Positions 18,752 through 27,357 of a DNA stretch of 64,000 nucleotides are shown here, piece after piece; positions within the stretch are counted from its first letter, which is position 1, and every line of letters begins with the position of its first letter. The DNA is from Blautia pseudococcoides. GTDB lineage: Bacteria; Bacillota; Clostridia; Lachnospirales; Lachnospiraceae. Under the pieces are notes generated by a model. That model was not told the DNA's origin. It did no database searches and saw nothing but the letters and a program-made list of their open reading frames with translations. A program made the translations under genes and the position numbers. The stretch spans positions 4,552,501 through 4,616,500 of the forward strand of contig NZ_CP015405.2 of the NCBI RefSeq assembly GCF_001689125.2, given 5' to 3'.

Positions 18752-18767
18752 GAAGGTGCTGAGCAGT
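18752..18767. repeat. Dispersed repeat element, copy 3
   Basis: GTGAAGGTGCTGAGCAGTT matches the interior and right arm of the copies at 7138 and 11771; the left arm is decayed. It sits in the leader of the next gene, ahead of a small hairpin (ATACCGG...CCGGTAT, 18782-18803). Confidence 0.35.
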
Positions 18768-18827
18768 TCTGAGGAATTAAAGATACCGGGCAGTGTCCGG
18801 TATAAGGAAAACGATAAGGGATAAAAG

Positions 18828-19448
18828 ATGAAGTTTTTGAAAACAGCAGGGAAAGTGATTGCGGCACCTGTACTTTTCTGCGTATTTTTACTGGCAAGGT
18901 GTTTTCAGTTTTTTTTAAAAGTCTGCGGAGCTTTGGTAACGTTTGTGTGCATTCTGGCAGCAGTGGTTCTGACTATAGGTGTTGTGGCGCAGATAGCACT
19001 GCAGATACAGGGACGCGGTCCGGGAATCGCTGCAATTATGATCAGTGTTCTGATAGCAGCCGTTCTGGCATATGTGCCGGGAGCCGGCGTAGGCGCCGTG
19101 ATGGTGGTGCTGGAGGGTATCTGCAGCTGGATCATGAAGTTCTACAAAACAGCTCTGGAGAGCGTAAATATTGTACATAAAAAGACAGGATATAAATGGG
19201 CGGATTATGACTGGGACAGCAATAAAGTCTATAACAGCGTGAGAAATTCCACCATTGGAGAGAGTGAACGAAAGATACATTACTTTAAGGGCATCCGTTC
19301 ACAGGAGGAACTAAAACGGCGTGCCTGGGCACTCCTAAAGATTTACCAGCCGGACAACCGGTTTGGGGAGGATGAGATAACCAGAAGCATTATGGCGGAA
19401 TATGACTATCTGAAGAAGAAACTTCCAAAAAGCACCGGCGAGGAGTGA
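18828..19448 (+). CDS. Membrane protein with a degenerate J-like C-terminal domain
   Basis: A 206-residue protein. Residues 10-110 hold two or three hydrophobic segments (FCVFLLARCFQFFLKVCG, LVTFVCILAAVVLTIGVV, IAAIMISVLIAAVLAYV). The C-terminal 60 residues read YFKGIRSQEELKRRAWALLK followed by IYQPDNRFGEDE and a helix ending AEYDYLKKKL, which is the layout of a DnaJ helix II-loop-helix III. The HPD motif that stimulates DnaK is QPD here. It could anchor a chaperone-like function at the membrane or be a non-catalytic relative. No operon partners. Confidence 0.6.
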   Translation: MKFLKTAGKVIAAPVLFCVFLLARCFQFFLKVCGALVTFVCILAAVVLTIGVVAQIALQIQGRGPGIAAIMISVLIAAVLAYVPGAGVGAVMVVLEGICSWIMKFYKTALESVNIVHKKTGYKWADYDWDSNKVYNSVRNSTIGESERKIHYFKGIRSQEELKRRAWALLKIYQPDNRFGEDEITRSIMAEYDYLKKKLPKSTGEE

Positions 19449-19586
19449 TAACAGCTCCCGTACTTTGGGATACTGTACCATGTCCTTCTGTTACATGAGC
19501 TTTTAGAGCCTGAAGGGACAGCTCTCACTTTCGAGCCATGTACTGTGAAAAATGCAAAAAGTTCCAAAAGAATCCTCCCAGATGCG

Positions 19587-19614
19587 TTGACAAGCCCCCC
19601 AAAAAAGTTATAAT
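19587..19614 (+). promoter_or_regulatory. Sigma-A promoter of the pduL-like gene
   Basis: TTGACA (19587-19592), 16 bp, TATAAT (19609-19614): both hexamers match consensus exactly, in line with the strongly biased codon use of the gene behind it. Confidence 0.75.
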
Positions 19615-19687
19615 TAAGAATAGAGAACGTTCTGAAAAAGATGTCAATTCAGAATGAGAATTGAAATCATTGTGTGGAGGATATGAA

Positions 19688-20257
19688 ATGAAAGTATTAG
19701 TAGAAACATCTGCAAGACATTTACATTTATCTCAGGAACATCTGGAGATTCTGTTTGGTAAAGGCCATGAGCTGACTGTTAAAAAAATGCTGAGCCAGCC
19801 GGGACAGTTTGCATGTGAAGAGAAAGTTGAAGTGATCGGTTCCAAAGGCAGCCTGAAAATGTCCGTTTTAGGACCAGTCAGAAAGGATACACAGATCGAG
19901 GTATCCCTGACAGATGCAAGAAGCCTCGGCGTAGCTGCTCCGATCCGTGAGTCCGGCGATATCGCAGGTACAGGTGCATGTAAGTTAGTTGGACCGGAAG
20001 GTGAAGTAGAACTGACAGAGGGCGTGATCGCTGCAAAACGCCATGTACATATGACTCCGGAAGATGCTGAAAAAGCAGGCGTGAAAGACAAAGATATGGT
20101 TAAACTGGACATTGAATCTCCTAACGGAAGATCCCTGACTTTCGGTGATGTAGTAGTCCGCGTAAGCGCATCCTACGCAACAGCAGCACACATTGATACA
20201 GATGAAGCTAACGCTTTAGCTCCTGGAAAAGAGTGCTACGGAGAAATGACGAAATAA
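19688..20257 (+). CDS. pduL: PduL-type phosphate acyltransferase
   Basis: A 189-residue zinc phosphotransacylase that interconverts an acyl-CoA and acyl phosphate. Both family metal motifs are present: SARHLHLS near the N-terminus and AAKRHVHMTPEDAEKAG in the second half, in two related beta-barrel halves. The protein starts directly at the catalytic domain and has no N-terminal encapsulation peptide, and no microcompartment genes lie nearby, so a free cytosolic phosphotransacetylase in acetate or propionate production is likely (inference). Start chosen by GGAGG 7 nt upstream. Flanked by a strong promoter and terminator as a single-gene unit. Confidence 0.88.
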   Translation: MKVLVETSARHLHLSQEHLEILFGKGHELTVKKMLSQPGQFACEEKVEVIGSKGSLKMSVLGPVRKDTQIEVSLTDARSLGVAAPIRESGDIAGTGACKLVGPEGEVELTEGVIAAKRHVHMTPEDAEKAGVKDKDMVKLDIESPNGRSLTFGDVVVRVSASYATAAHIDTDEANALAPGKECYGEMTK

Positions 20258-20290
20258 TCAAAAAAGCAATCATATAATTTCAACAGCTTT

Positions 20291-20318
20291 GCGCCCGGTA
20301 TTTTCCGGGCGCTTTTTT
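20291..20318 (+). terminator. Rho-independent terminator after pduL
   Basis: GCGCCCGG, 6-nt loop, CCGGGCGC, then TTTTTT. Confidence 0.9.
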
Positions 20319-20528
20319 CGCTGCAATTCCGCTGCAAAAAGAATATTGACAGACCCATTGAACTCTGCTGATCTAAGAACATATTCAAAAGCGTTCTGCT
20401 TTTTATATCTGCGCAGTTTCTGCGGTTTTCCACATTTTAAGATTTATAACAGGAAGTTGGTGAGGCCTTTGTAAATGTTTTTATATTATAATTCCCATTC
20501 TATAAGGATATAATAAGAGGAGAAACAC

Positions 20529-21398
20529 ATGAGTGATATTGCATATCAAAACAAAGATATTACACTGAAATATTTTGCAGATACACTGATAGACAAAAGC
20601 CTTGCTGTGTATGGACTGCCGCATATACGGATCAAGGACTGCAGACCTACAAACCTCCCTGCTATAGAAGCCAATGAATTAAGGCTGGATAATCTATTTA
20701 TCCTTGAGGATGGATCATGGTTCGCAGAGACCCGTAGCATGCCGAACCCAACGCCCCGCCGTGCCCGGGAAGCCCGGCGGGCTCAAGGATGTGGTAAAAT
20801 ATGTAAACTACATAGCCAGGATCTTAAAGCGTTTCATCTCATTATCTTTTCAACAGATATCGGAGAGGTAGATCCTGATATTATGGATGTGGGATGTATG
20901 CAGCTTAAAATAGAGCCTGCATATCTTCTGGGGATTGATACAGAGGAGGTGTTCCGAAAAGTACAGGACAAAATAAAAAACAAGGAAGTCCTTGGCGATG
21001 ATGAATTACTGGAGCTGATCATCTTGCCGCTGACCGTAAAAGGAAGAGAAGAAAAACAGGCCTTGGCGGAGAAAACAGTGGAGCTGGCATTATGATGAGG
21101 GCATTGAGATGGGGTTGGAAAAAGGAATGGCCCAAGGCAAAGCAGATTTGATTCGCTGTATAAGAAAAAAGTAAAGAAAGGTTATGCGGCAATAGAAATT
21201 GCAGAGGTACTGGAAACAGATGTCTTACATGTTAAGCAGATTGCGGATCTTATGCAGAACTATCCTGAGGACTCTGATGTAGAGATCGCAGCCAGGCTTT
21301 TAAGAGGAGAAAAACAGGAGCAGGCTGTACGGCAAATGGATCATCCCGCACAAAAAGTAAATATATGGTATAGGAAAGCCGAAGAAGGAAGATATTAA
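20529..21398 (+). pseudogene. Rpn/PD-(D/E)XK-family nuclease-like protein, frameshifted pseudogene
   Basis: The first 60 residues (KSLAVYGL..., AIEANELRLDNLFILEDGSWF) and the later FHLIIFSTDIGEVDPD ... DELLELIILPL ... REEKQALAEKTVELAL match the layout of Rpn-type (PD-(D/E)XK) transposase-like proteins common in Lachnospiraceae. The expected middle (VVKYVNYIARILKR) is in another frame at about 20791-20833, after a GC-rich insertion. The reading frame then breaks again at 21093 and at an A-run near 21168; the C-terminal helices (YAAIEIAEVLETDVLHV) continue in another frame to a stop at 21396-21398. Several independent lesions make this a decayed gene. Confidence 0.75.
20750..20785. repeat. GC-rich palindrome inserted in the Rpn pseudogene
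   Basis: CCCGCCG (20755-20761) and CGGCGGG (20775-20781) flank a 13-nt GC-rich centre. Its base composition differs sharply from the surrounding gene and it lies where the reading frame is first lost. Confidence 0.55.
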
Positions 21399-21428
21399 AA
21401 GCAGATATCTTTCTGTCCTCGGCTTTTT
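21376..21428. terminator. Terminator hairpin after the Rpn pseudogene
   Basis: AAAGCCGA ... TCGGCTTTTT with an inner AGATAT ... ATATCT stem. Confidence 0.6.
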
Positions 21429-21566
21429 CTATTATCCACGGTGGCAGGAAAATACGAATGACTGAATATGACTGATTATAGAAGAATAGGTCTTAATGAG
21501 TATTTAAATGTTCAAAACTGTGCATATTGCACCAAAATAAACCGTGATTTTCGTGAATTAATCTGA

Positions 21567-21595
21567 TTGAATTTGAACGATTATGGTTGTATAAT
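21567..21595 (+). promoter_or_regulatory. Promoter of the fructose PTS operon
   Basis: TTGAAT (21567-21572), 17 bp, TATAAT (21590-21595), 55 bp ahead of fruK. A TTTGAACG-like word overlapping the spacer could be part of a DeoR-family operator, since the operon encodes such a regulator (inference). Confidence 0.6.
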
Positions 21596-21650
21596 ACAGA
21601 TAGTTAATAAAACAGAGATAGCCGGAACAACCGGACAGGAGGGAAGCCAT

Positions 21651-22553
21651 ATGATTTATACGGTCACATTTAATCCGTCACTGGATTATATCGTTTCCGT
21701 TGAGGATTTTCAGCTTGGCATGACTAACAGGACAGATTCCGAACTGCTGCTGCCGGGCGGCAAGGGGATCAATGTATCCACAGTGCTGAAGAATCTGGGG
21801 ATTGAAAATACCGCCCTGGGATTTACCGCCGGATTTACAGGCAATGAGATCCGCAGGAAAGTGGAGGAGATTGGCGTGAAGGCGGACTTCATCCAGATCC
21901 GGGAAGGGGTCTCCAGAATCAACCTGAAGCTGAAATCCATTGACGGTACAGAGATTAACGGACAGGGGCCGGACATAGGAAAAGAAAAAGTAGAGGAACT
22001 TCTGAGCAGACTGGACGGACTGCGTGAGGGGGATGTGCTGGTCCTGGCAGGCAGTATACCGGCATCCATGCCGGATGACATTTATAAGAACATCATGAAA
22101 CGTCTCACCGGAAAAGGGATCATGATTGCGGTGGATGCCACCAGGGATTTGCTGGTCAATGTATTGGAATACCATCCGTTTCTGATAAAACCCAATAATC
22201 ATGAACTTGGAGAAATATTTGATGCAGAGATCAAGACCAGGGAGGAAGTCATTCCCTATGCCAGAAAGCTGCAGGAGATGGGCGCATGTAATGTGCTGGT
22301 ATCCATGGCAGGGGAAGGCGCGGTACTGGCAGCCTCAGACGGAAGCTGTCATATGGCCCCGGCCCCCAAAGGAAATCTTGTGAACGCTGTGGGAGCAGGG
22401 GATTCCATGGTAGCCGGATTTCTGGCCGGTTGGATGGAGAAAAAGGATTATGTCCATGCATTTCATATGGGAATCGCAGCGGGAAGCGCCAGCGCATTTT
22501 CAGAATATCTGGCAAAACGTGAGGAAATAGAAGCTGTCTACCAAACCATATAA
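21651..22553 (+). CDS. fruK: 1-phosphofructokinase
   Basis: A 300-residue PfkB-family (ribokinase-fold) sugar kinase. It phosphorylates fructose 1-phosphate to fructose 1,6-bisphosphate. The sugar-binding start TVTFNPSLDYIVSV, the LLPGGKGINVSTVLKNLG block and the anion-hole motif NAVGAGDSMVAGF with its catalytic aspartate are all present. Tagatose-6-phosphate kinase (LacC) is the close alternative, but the fructose-type EIIABC next to it favours FruK. Start follows GGAGGG at 7 nt. Confidence 0.9.
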   Translation: MIYTVTFNPSLDYIVSVEDFQLGMTNRTDSELLLPGGKGINVSTVLKNLGIENTALGFTAGFTGNEIRRKVEEIGVKADFIQIREGVSRINLKLKSIDGTEINGQGPDIGKEKVEELLSRLDGLREGDVLVLAGSIPASMPDDIYKNIMKRLTGKGIMIAVDATRDLLVNVLEYHPFLIKPNNHELGEIFDAEIKTREEVIPYARKLQEMGACNVLVSMAGEGAVLAASDGSCHMAPAPKGNLVNAVGAGDSMVAGFLAGWMEKKDYVHAFHMGIAAGSASAFSEYLAKREEIEAVYQTI

Positions 22554-22568
22554 AGGAAGGAAACAAGT

Positions 22569-24482
22569 ATGAGAATAACGGATTTACTGGACAAGAGAAG
22601 TATTTCCCTGAATGGTGCGCCTAAAAGTAAAGAGGAGGCACTTGACCAGGTAGTCGCCCTGATGGCAAAGAGCGGTAAGATCAATGATGAGGAGGCCTAC
22701 AGAAAGCAGGTCTACGCAAGGGAGGAGGAGAGCACCACAGGAATTGGTGAGGGGATCGCCATTCCCCACGGAAAATGTGACGCGGTTGACAGACCCGGCC
22801 TTGCAGCCATGGTGGTGAAGGACGGCGTTGACTTTGAGGCCCTGGACGGCGAGCCGGTGACCCTTATTTTTCTGATCGCGGCGCCCAATACAAAAGACAA
22901 TGTACATCTGGATGTACTCAGTAAGCTGTCGGTTTTAATGATGGATGAGGCATTTTCCGATTCCCTGAGAAACGCCCGGACTGTGGATGAATTTCTGGAG
23001 ATCATAGATAAAGCAGATGATGAAAAACCGGATATTGATGAGCGCCTGACAGAGCCTGCCACAGAGCAGACAGGACAGGCAAAGATTCTGGCTGTCACCT
23101 CCTGCCCAACAGGAATTGCACATACTTATATGGCGGCAGAAGGGATCGAGAAAGCGGCTAAGGCTAAGGGATGTTTCGTGAAAGTGGAGACGAGAGGTTC
23201 AGGCGGCGCCAAGAATGTGCTGACAGACCAAGAGATCCGGGAAGCAGACTGCATCATTGTGGCTGCTGACGCCCAGGTCCCCATGGACCGCTTTGACGGC
23301 AAAAAAGTGATCGAGTGTCAGGTTTCGGACGGAATCAGTAAGGCGGACGCTCTGCTTGAGAGAGCTGTAAACGGAGATGCCCCTATATATCACGCTTCCG
23401 GCGCAGTGCAGAAGACTTCCCAGGGAAAGAGCAGCGGCAGCGTAGGCCACCAGATTTATACCCAGCTCATGAACGGTGTATCCCATATGCTCCCCTTTGT
23501 GGTGGGCGGCGGTATCCTGATCGCCATAGCCTTTCTGATCGACGGTTTCAGTGTGGATATGAATTCCCTGCCCATTGACCAGAGGGCGGATTTCGGTACC
23601 ATCACCCCGGTAGCGGCCCTGTTTAAAAGTATCGGCGGTACAGCATTTGCATTCATGCTTCCGGTCCTGGCGGGATTCATTGCCATGGCAATCGGCGACA
23701 GGCCTGCCCTGGCGGTTGGATTTGTGGGCGGTATGATCGCTTCCCAGGGACAGTCCGGTTTCCTGGGAGCCCTGGCGGCAGGTTTTGCGGCGGGATATCT
23801 TATCAGGCTGCTGCGCAAATTGTGTGATAAGCTTCCCCAGGCCATCGAGAAGATTGCTCCGGTCCTGATTTATCCGGTGGTGGGAATTCTGCTCATGGGT
23901 CTTCTCATGGCCTTTGTGGTGGAGCCGCTCATGGGCGGTATCAACACTGCGCTGAACAATGGTTTGACAAGCATGAGCGGGTCCAGTAAGATTGTTTTAG
24001 GACTGATCCTGGGCGCTATGATGGCTATAGATATGGGAGGTCCCTTTAACAAGGCAGCTTATGTGTTCGGAACAGCATCCATTGCTGCCGGAAACTACGA
24101 TATAATGGCAGCGGTCATGATCGGGGGTATGACACCACCCTGCGCCATTGCCCTGGCAACCCTGTTGTTTCAGAATAAATTTACAAAAGAACAGAGGGAA
24201 GCAGGCCCTACCAACTTTATTATGGGCCTGGCCTTCATCACAGAGGGAGCGATCCCCTTTGCGGCATCCGACCCGCTTCATGTGATCCCGGCATGTATGA
24301 TCGGCTCCGGTGTGGCCGGTGCGCTGAGTATGCTCTTTCACTGTACATTGATGGCTCCTCACGGCGGAATCTTCGTCTTCCCTGTGGTGGGCAATGCTGT
24401 CATGTACCTGGTGGCGCTTGTGGCAGGAACTGTTGTATCCGCAGGTCTGCTGGGAGCTTTTAAAAGGAAAGTAACGGAATAA
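22569..24482 (+). CDS. fruA: Fructose PTS transporter subunit EIIABC
   Basis: A 637-residue fused permease. Residues 1-150 are the EIIA domain with phosphoacceptor His67 in GIAIPHGKC; about 170-270 is EIIB with Cys179 in TSCPTGIAHTYMAAEG; about 290-637 is EIIC with some nine helices (for example GVSHMLPFVVGGGILIAIAF and the HGGIFVFPVVGN motif). It imports fructose and releases fructose 1-phosphate, the substrate of FruK. It starts 15 bp after fruK with AAGGAAGG upstream. Confidence 0.94.
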   Translation: MRITDLLDKRSISLNGAPKSKEEALDQVVALMAKSGKINDEEAYRKQVYAREEESTTGIGEGIAIPHGKCDAVDRPGLAAMVVKDGVDFEALDGEPVTLIFLIAAPNTKDNVHLDVLSKLSVLMMDEAFSDSLRNARTVDEFLEIIDKADDEKPDIDERLTEPATEQTGQAKILAVTSCPTGIAHTYMAAEGIEKAAKAKGCFVKVETRGSGGAKNVLTDQEIREADCIIVAADAQVPMDRFDGKKVIECQVSDGISKADALLERAVNGDAPIYHASGAVQKTSQGKSSGSVGHQIYTQLMNGVSHMLPFVVGGGILIAIAFLIDGFSVDMNSLPIDQRADFGTITPVAALFKSIGGTAFAFMLPVLAGFIAMAIGDRPALAVGFVGGMIASQGQSGFLGALAAGFAAGYLIRLLRKLCDKLPQAIEKIAPVLIYPVVGILLMGLLMAFVVEPLMGGINTALNNGLTSMSGSSKIVLGLILGAMMAIDMGGPFNKAAYVFGTASIAAGNYDIMAAVMIGGMTPPCAIALATLLFQNKFTKEQREAGPTNFIMGLAFITEGAIPFAASDPLHVIPACMIGSGVAGALSMLFHCTLMAPHGGIFVFPVVGNAVMYLVALVAGTVVSAGLLGAFKRKVTE

Positions 24483-24510
24483 GAAAATCATATAAAAGGA
24501 GAGAAATACC

Positions 24511-24768
24511 ATGAAAGAATTTAATTACACCATCACAGACCCGGAAGGAATCCATGCACGTCCGGCAGGAGAATTAGTCAAAGTGGCAAAAGGATTTGCC
24601 AGCAGCATCAAGCTGGTGAAGGATCAAAAAGAGGGAGACTGCAAGAGAATTTTCGGCATTATGGGCCTTGGGGTGAAACAAGGACAGGAAGTGATCCTGA
24701 CCTTTGAAGGGGAAGATGAAGAGGCTGCTTATGAGGCAGTGAGCAAATTCATGCAGGAAAATCTGTAA
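24511..24768 (+). CDS. HPr-family phosphocarrier lacking the regulatory serine
   Basis: An 85-residue HPr. His15 in GIHARPAGELVK is the site phosphorylated by enzyme I. At the position of the regulatory Ser46 (normally in KSIMGVM) the sequence is KRIFGIMGLG, so Arg46 replaces it. The HPr kinase/phosphorylase therefore should not modify this protein, and it should not act as a CcpA corepressor in the usual way. It probably serves only phosphate transfer to FruA. AAAGGAGAG precedes the ATG. Followed by two perfect hairpins before ptsI. Confidence 0.88.
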   Translation: MKEFNYTITDPEGIHARPAGELVKVAKGFASSIKLVKDQKEGDCKRIFGIMGLGVKQGQEVILTFEGEDEEAAYEAVSKFMQENL

Positions 24769-24797
24769 TCAGGGCAAAACACATTCAAGTAGGCAAT

Positions 24798-24832
24798 GAG
24801 CTGCTGCAGAGAATAGCTGCAGCAGCTCTTTT
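24798..24832 (+). terminator. Strong hairpin with short T-run between the HPr and enzyme I genes
   Basis: A perfect 12-bp stem, GAGCTGCTGCAG / CTGCAGCAGCTC with a 7-nt loop, followed by TTTT. Inside the operon it would act as a partial terminator, making more HPr than enzyme I mRNA. Confidence 0.7.
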
Positions 24833-24843
24833 CAGGCTGAAGT

Positions 24844-24869
24844 GCGTTTGAAAATCCGGTTTCAAACGC
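24844..24869 (+). other. Second perfect hairpin in the ptsI leader
   Basis: GCGTTTGAAA, 6-nt loop, TTTCAAACGC: a perfect 10-bp stem 24 bp upstream of the ptsI start, with no U-tract. A processing or stabilising hairpin, or an operator for the DeoR regulator, are possible. Confidence 0.55.
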
Positions 24870-24893
24870 GCTTACGGGGAAAGGAGCACAGAG

Positions 24894-26546
24894 ATGGAAG
24901 AATATAGAGGAAAAAGTGTATTTGGCGGTATTGCCATTGGAAAAATATGTGTTTACCAGAAAGGGGAGCAGCAGGTAAAACGCGTAAAGACAGAGGACAC
25001 AGAGGGGGAAATGCAGCGCTACACACAGGCAAAAGAGGAAGCGGTGAGACAGTTAAAAACTCTGTATGAGAAGGCCGTAAAAGAGGTGGGTGAAGCAAAC
25101 GCTGCTATTTTTGAGATCCATCAGATGATGCTTGAGGATGATGACTACAATGAATCTGTTGAGAACATTATCAGGACCCAGAAAGTGAATGCAGAGTATG
25201 CGGTTGCCGCAACCAGTGATAATTTCTCCCAGATGTTCGCCTCCATGGAGGATGATTACATGAGGGAGCGTGCTGCTGATGTAAAAGATATTTCCGAGCG
25301 TATACTGGCAGTCCTGGGCGGCGGTGCAAAAAGTACGGTGAACACAGAGGAGCCGGTCATTATTCTGGCAGATGACCTGGCACCCTCTGAGACCGTACAG
25401 CTTGATAAGGACAAAGTGCTCTCCTTTGTCACAGTACACGGCTCTGTAAACTCCCATACAGCCATTCTGGCCCGTACTATGGGGATTCCCGCCCTTATTG
25501 GCACACAGATTCCCCTGGATGCGCAGGTGGACGGAAAGCTTGCCGTGGTGGATGGGGCGAACGGTGCGGTCTATGTAGACCCGGACCCGGAATTCCTTTC
25601 TGAAATGCAGAGACGCCGGCAGGAGGAAGAGGAGAAAAAAGAACTTCTCCAGCAGTTGAAGGGAAAAGAAAATATAACGCTTGACGGTAAAAAAGTCATG
25701 CTATATGCTAATATTGGAAATATAAAAGATCTGGCTACTGTCATACAGAACGATGCCGGCGGGATCGGCCTTTTCAGAAGCGAATTCATCTATCTGGAGA
25801 AGGAAGATTATCCGACCGAGGAGGACCAGTTTAAGATTTATAAAACTGTTGCTGAGACCATGGCCGGAAAACGTGTCATTATCCGTACCCTGGATATCGG
25901 CGCTGACAAAAAGTGCGGCTATTTTGAGATGGATGAAGAGGAAAACCCTGCTCTGGGCTACCGTGCCATCCGCATCTGCCTGACCCGTCCGGAGATATTC
26001 AAGACACAGCTTAGGGCCCTGTTCCGTGCTGCCGTGTACGGAAATCTGGCAGTTATGTATCCCATGATAACAAGCCTGTGGGAAATAAAGCGGATAAAGG
26101 AGATAGCCGGGGAAGTCAAAGCGGAGCTTACTGAGCAGAACATGGAGTTTCGGGTGCCTGAGCAGGGCATTATGATAGAGACACCGGCAGCCGTGATGGT
26201 GAGCGCTGACCTGGCAGAAGAGGTGGACTTTTTCAGCATCGGAACCAATGACCTGACCCAGTACACCCTGGCTGTTGACCGTCAGAATCCCAAACTGGAT
26301 GAGTTTTATGATCCCCATCACCCGGCTGTCCTTTCTATGATCCGGATAACTGTGGAGAATGCCCACAGGGCAGGCATCTGGGCAGGCATCTGCGGGGAGC
26401 TGGGAGCGGATCTGAGCCTTACCAAAGAGTTTCTGGCTATGGGAGTGGATGAACTCTCTGTTTCACCGGGGCATATCCTCCCAATCCGCAAGATTGTTCT
26501 GGAGACAGATGTAGAAGAATACAAGAGGAAGAAAAATGCTGACTGA
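24894..26546 (+). CDS. ptsI: PTS enzyme I (phosphoenolpyruvate-protein phosphotransferase)
   Basis: A 550-residue enzyme I that passes phosphate from PEP to HPr. The HPr-binding N-domain is followed by the active-site His188 in HGSVNSHTAILARTMGIPAL, the linker, and the PEP-binding TIM barrel with RTLDIGADK, GYRAIRICL, SIGTNDLTQYTLAVDR and the C-terminal GICGELGAD cysteine motif. The start follows AAAGGAG at 8 nt. Sitting in the fructose operon with its own HPr it may be a dedicated copy; whether a general ptsHI exists elsewhere cannot be seen. Confidence 0.94.
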   Translation: MEEYRGKSVFGGIAIGKICVYQKGEQQVKRVKTEDTEGEMQRYTQAKEEAVRQLKTLYEKAVKEVGEANAAIFEIHQMMLEDDDYNESVENIIRTQKVNAEYAVAATSDNFSQMFASMEDDYMRERAADVKDISERILAVLGGGAKSTVNTEEPVIILADDLAPSETVQLDKDKVLSFVTVHGSVNSHTAILARTMGIPALIGTQIPLDAQVDGKLAVVDGANGAVYVDPDPEFLSEMQRRRQEEEEKKELLQQLKGKENITLDGKKVMLYANIGNIKDLATVIQNDAGGIGLFRSEFIYLEKEDYPTEEDQFKIYKTVAETMAGKRVIIRTLDIGADKKCGYFEMDEEENPALGYRAIRICLTRPEIFKTQLRALFRAAVYGNLAVMYPMITSLWEIKRIKEIAGEVKAELTEQNMEFRVPEQGIMIETPAAVMVSADLAEEVDFFSIGTNDLTQYTLAVDRQNPKLDEFYDPHHPAVLSMIRITVENAHRAGIWAGICGELGADLSLTKEFLAMGVDELSVSPGHILPIRKIVLETDVEEYKRKKNAD

Positions 26547-27282
26547 GAAACGTTTTGAAGAAATACTGAAACTTCTGGATGAAAAGAAGAGTATTACAGT
26601 CACGGAGATAAAGGAAATGCTGAACACCTCAGAGTCCACCATCCGCCGTGACCTGACAGCCCTGGACCGGGCGGGAAAGCTGGTAAAGGTTTTCGGCGGA
26701 GCGGTGGCAGTGGACGCGGCGTTCACGGCTGCTGAGCCCTCCGTTGCCCAGAAAGTGGGGGTAAATAAGGAGGAGAAGCAGGCCATTGCCCGCTATGCCG
26801 CCTCCCTGATCGTTCCGGATGATTTTATATATCTGGATGCCGGAACCACCACAGGATATATGATCGACTATGTCACAGAAAAATCCGTAACCTTTGTGAC
26901 AAATGCCGTATCTCATGCACAACGCCTGGCAGCTCTTAATTTCCGTGTTCTTTTGATCGGCGGAGAGCTGAAGGGAACCACAGAGGCTGTGGTGGGCAAC
27001 CAGGCGATCCTAAGCCTCCAGACCTTTCATTTCACAAAAGGTTTCTTCGGCACAAACGGCGTCAGCAGAAAATCAGGCTATACAACACCGGATCACAATG
27101 AGGCCCTGGTTAAAAAGACAGCCCTGGAACAGTCGGGGAGGCGCTATATCCTGGCGGACGCGGCAAAGTTTGGTAACATCAGCTCCGTCACCTTTGCGAC
27201 TTTTGATGCCGCTGAGGTTCTGACAGACCAGGCACCCCCGGAATCCTTCGGAGGATGCAGGAATATCCTTGTTATCAAATGA
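26536..27282 (+). CDS. DeoR-family regulator of the fructose operon
   Basis: A 248-residue repressor of the DeoR/GlpR type. The N-terminal winged helix (RFEEILKLLDEKKSITVTEI, then TSESTIRRDLTALDRAGKLVKVFGGA) is followed by the sugar-phosphate sensing domain with YLDAGTTTGYMID, FVTNAVSHAQRL and GTNGVS. Such regulators usually sense fructose 1-phosphate in this context. It overlaps ptsI by 11 nt, so it is the last gene of the operon rather than the first as in many Firmicutes. Confidence 0.9.
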   Translation: MLTEKRFEEILKLLDEKKSITVTEIKEMLNTSESTIRRDLTALDRAGKLVKVFGGAVAVDAAFTAAEPSVAQKVGVNKEEKQAIARYAASLIVPDDFIYLDAGTTTGYMIDYVTEKSVTFVTNAVSHAQRLAALNFRVLLIGGELKGTTEAVVGNQAILSLQTFHFTKGFFGTNGVSRKSGYTTPDHNEALVKKTALEQSGRRYILADAAKFGNISSVTFATFDAAEVLTDQAPPESFGGCRNILVIK

Positions 27283-27290
27283 AAACCATA

Positions 27291-27348
27291 AAAGCACCGA
27301 GGAACAGCGTGCAGCGTGCCCTGTTCTGCGGTGCTTTTCTGCGTATAG
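27291..27348 (+). terminator. Terminator of the fructose operon
   Basis: AAAGCACCG (27291-27299) pairs with CGGTGCTTTT (27339-27348); an inner pairing of GAACAG with CTGTTC extends it. Confidence 0.75.
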
Positions 27349-27357
27349 AATACGCCG

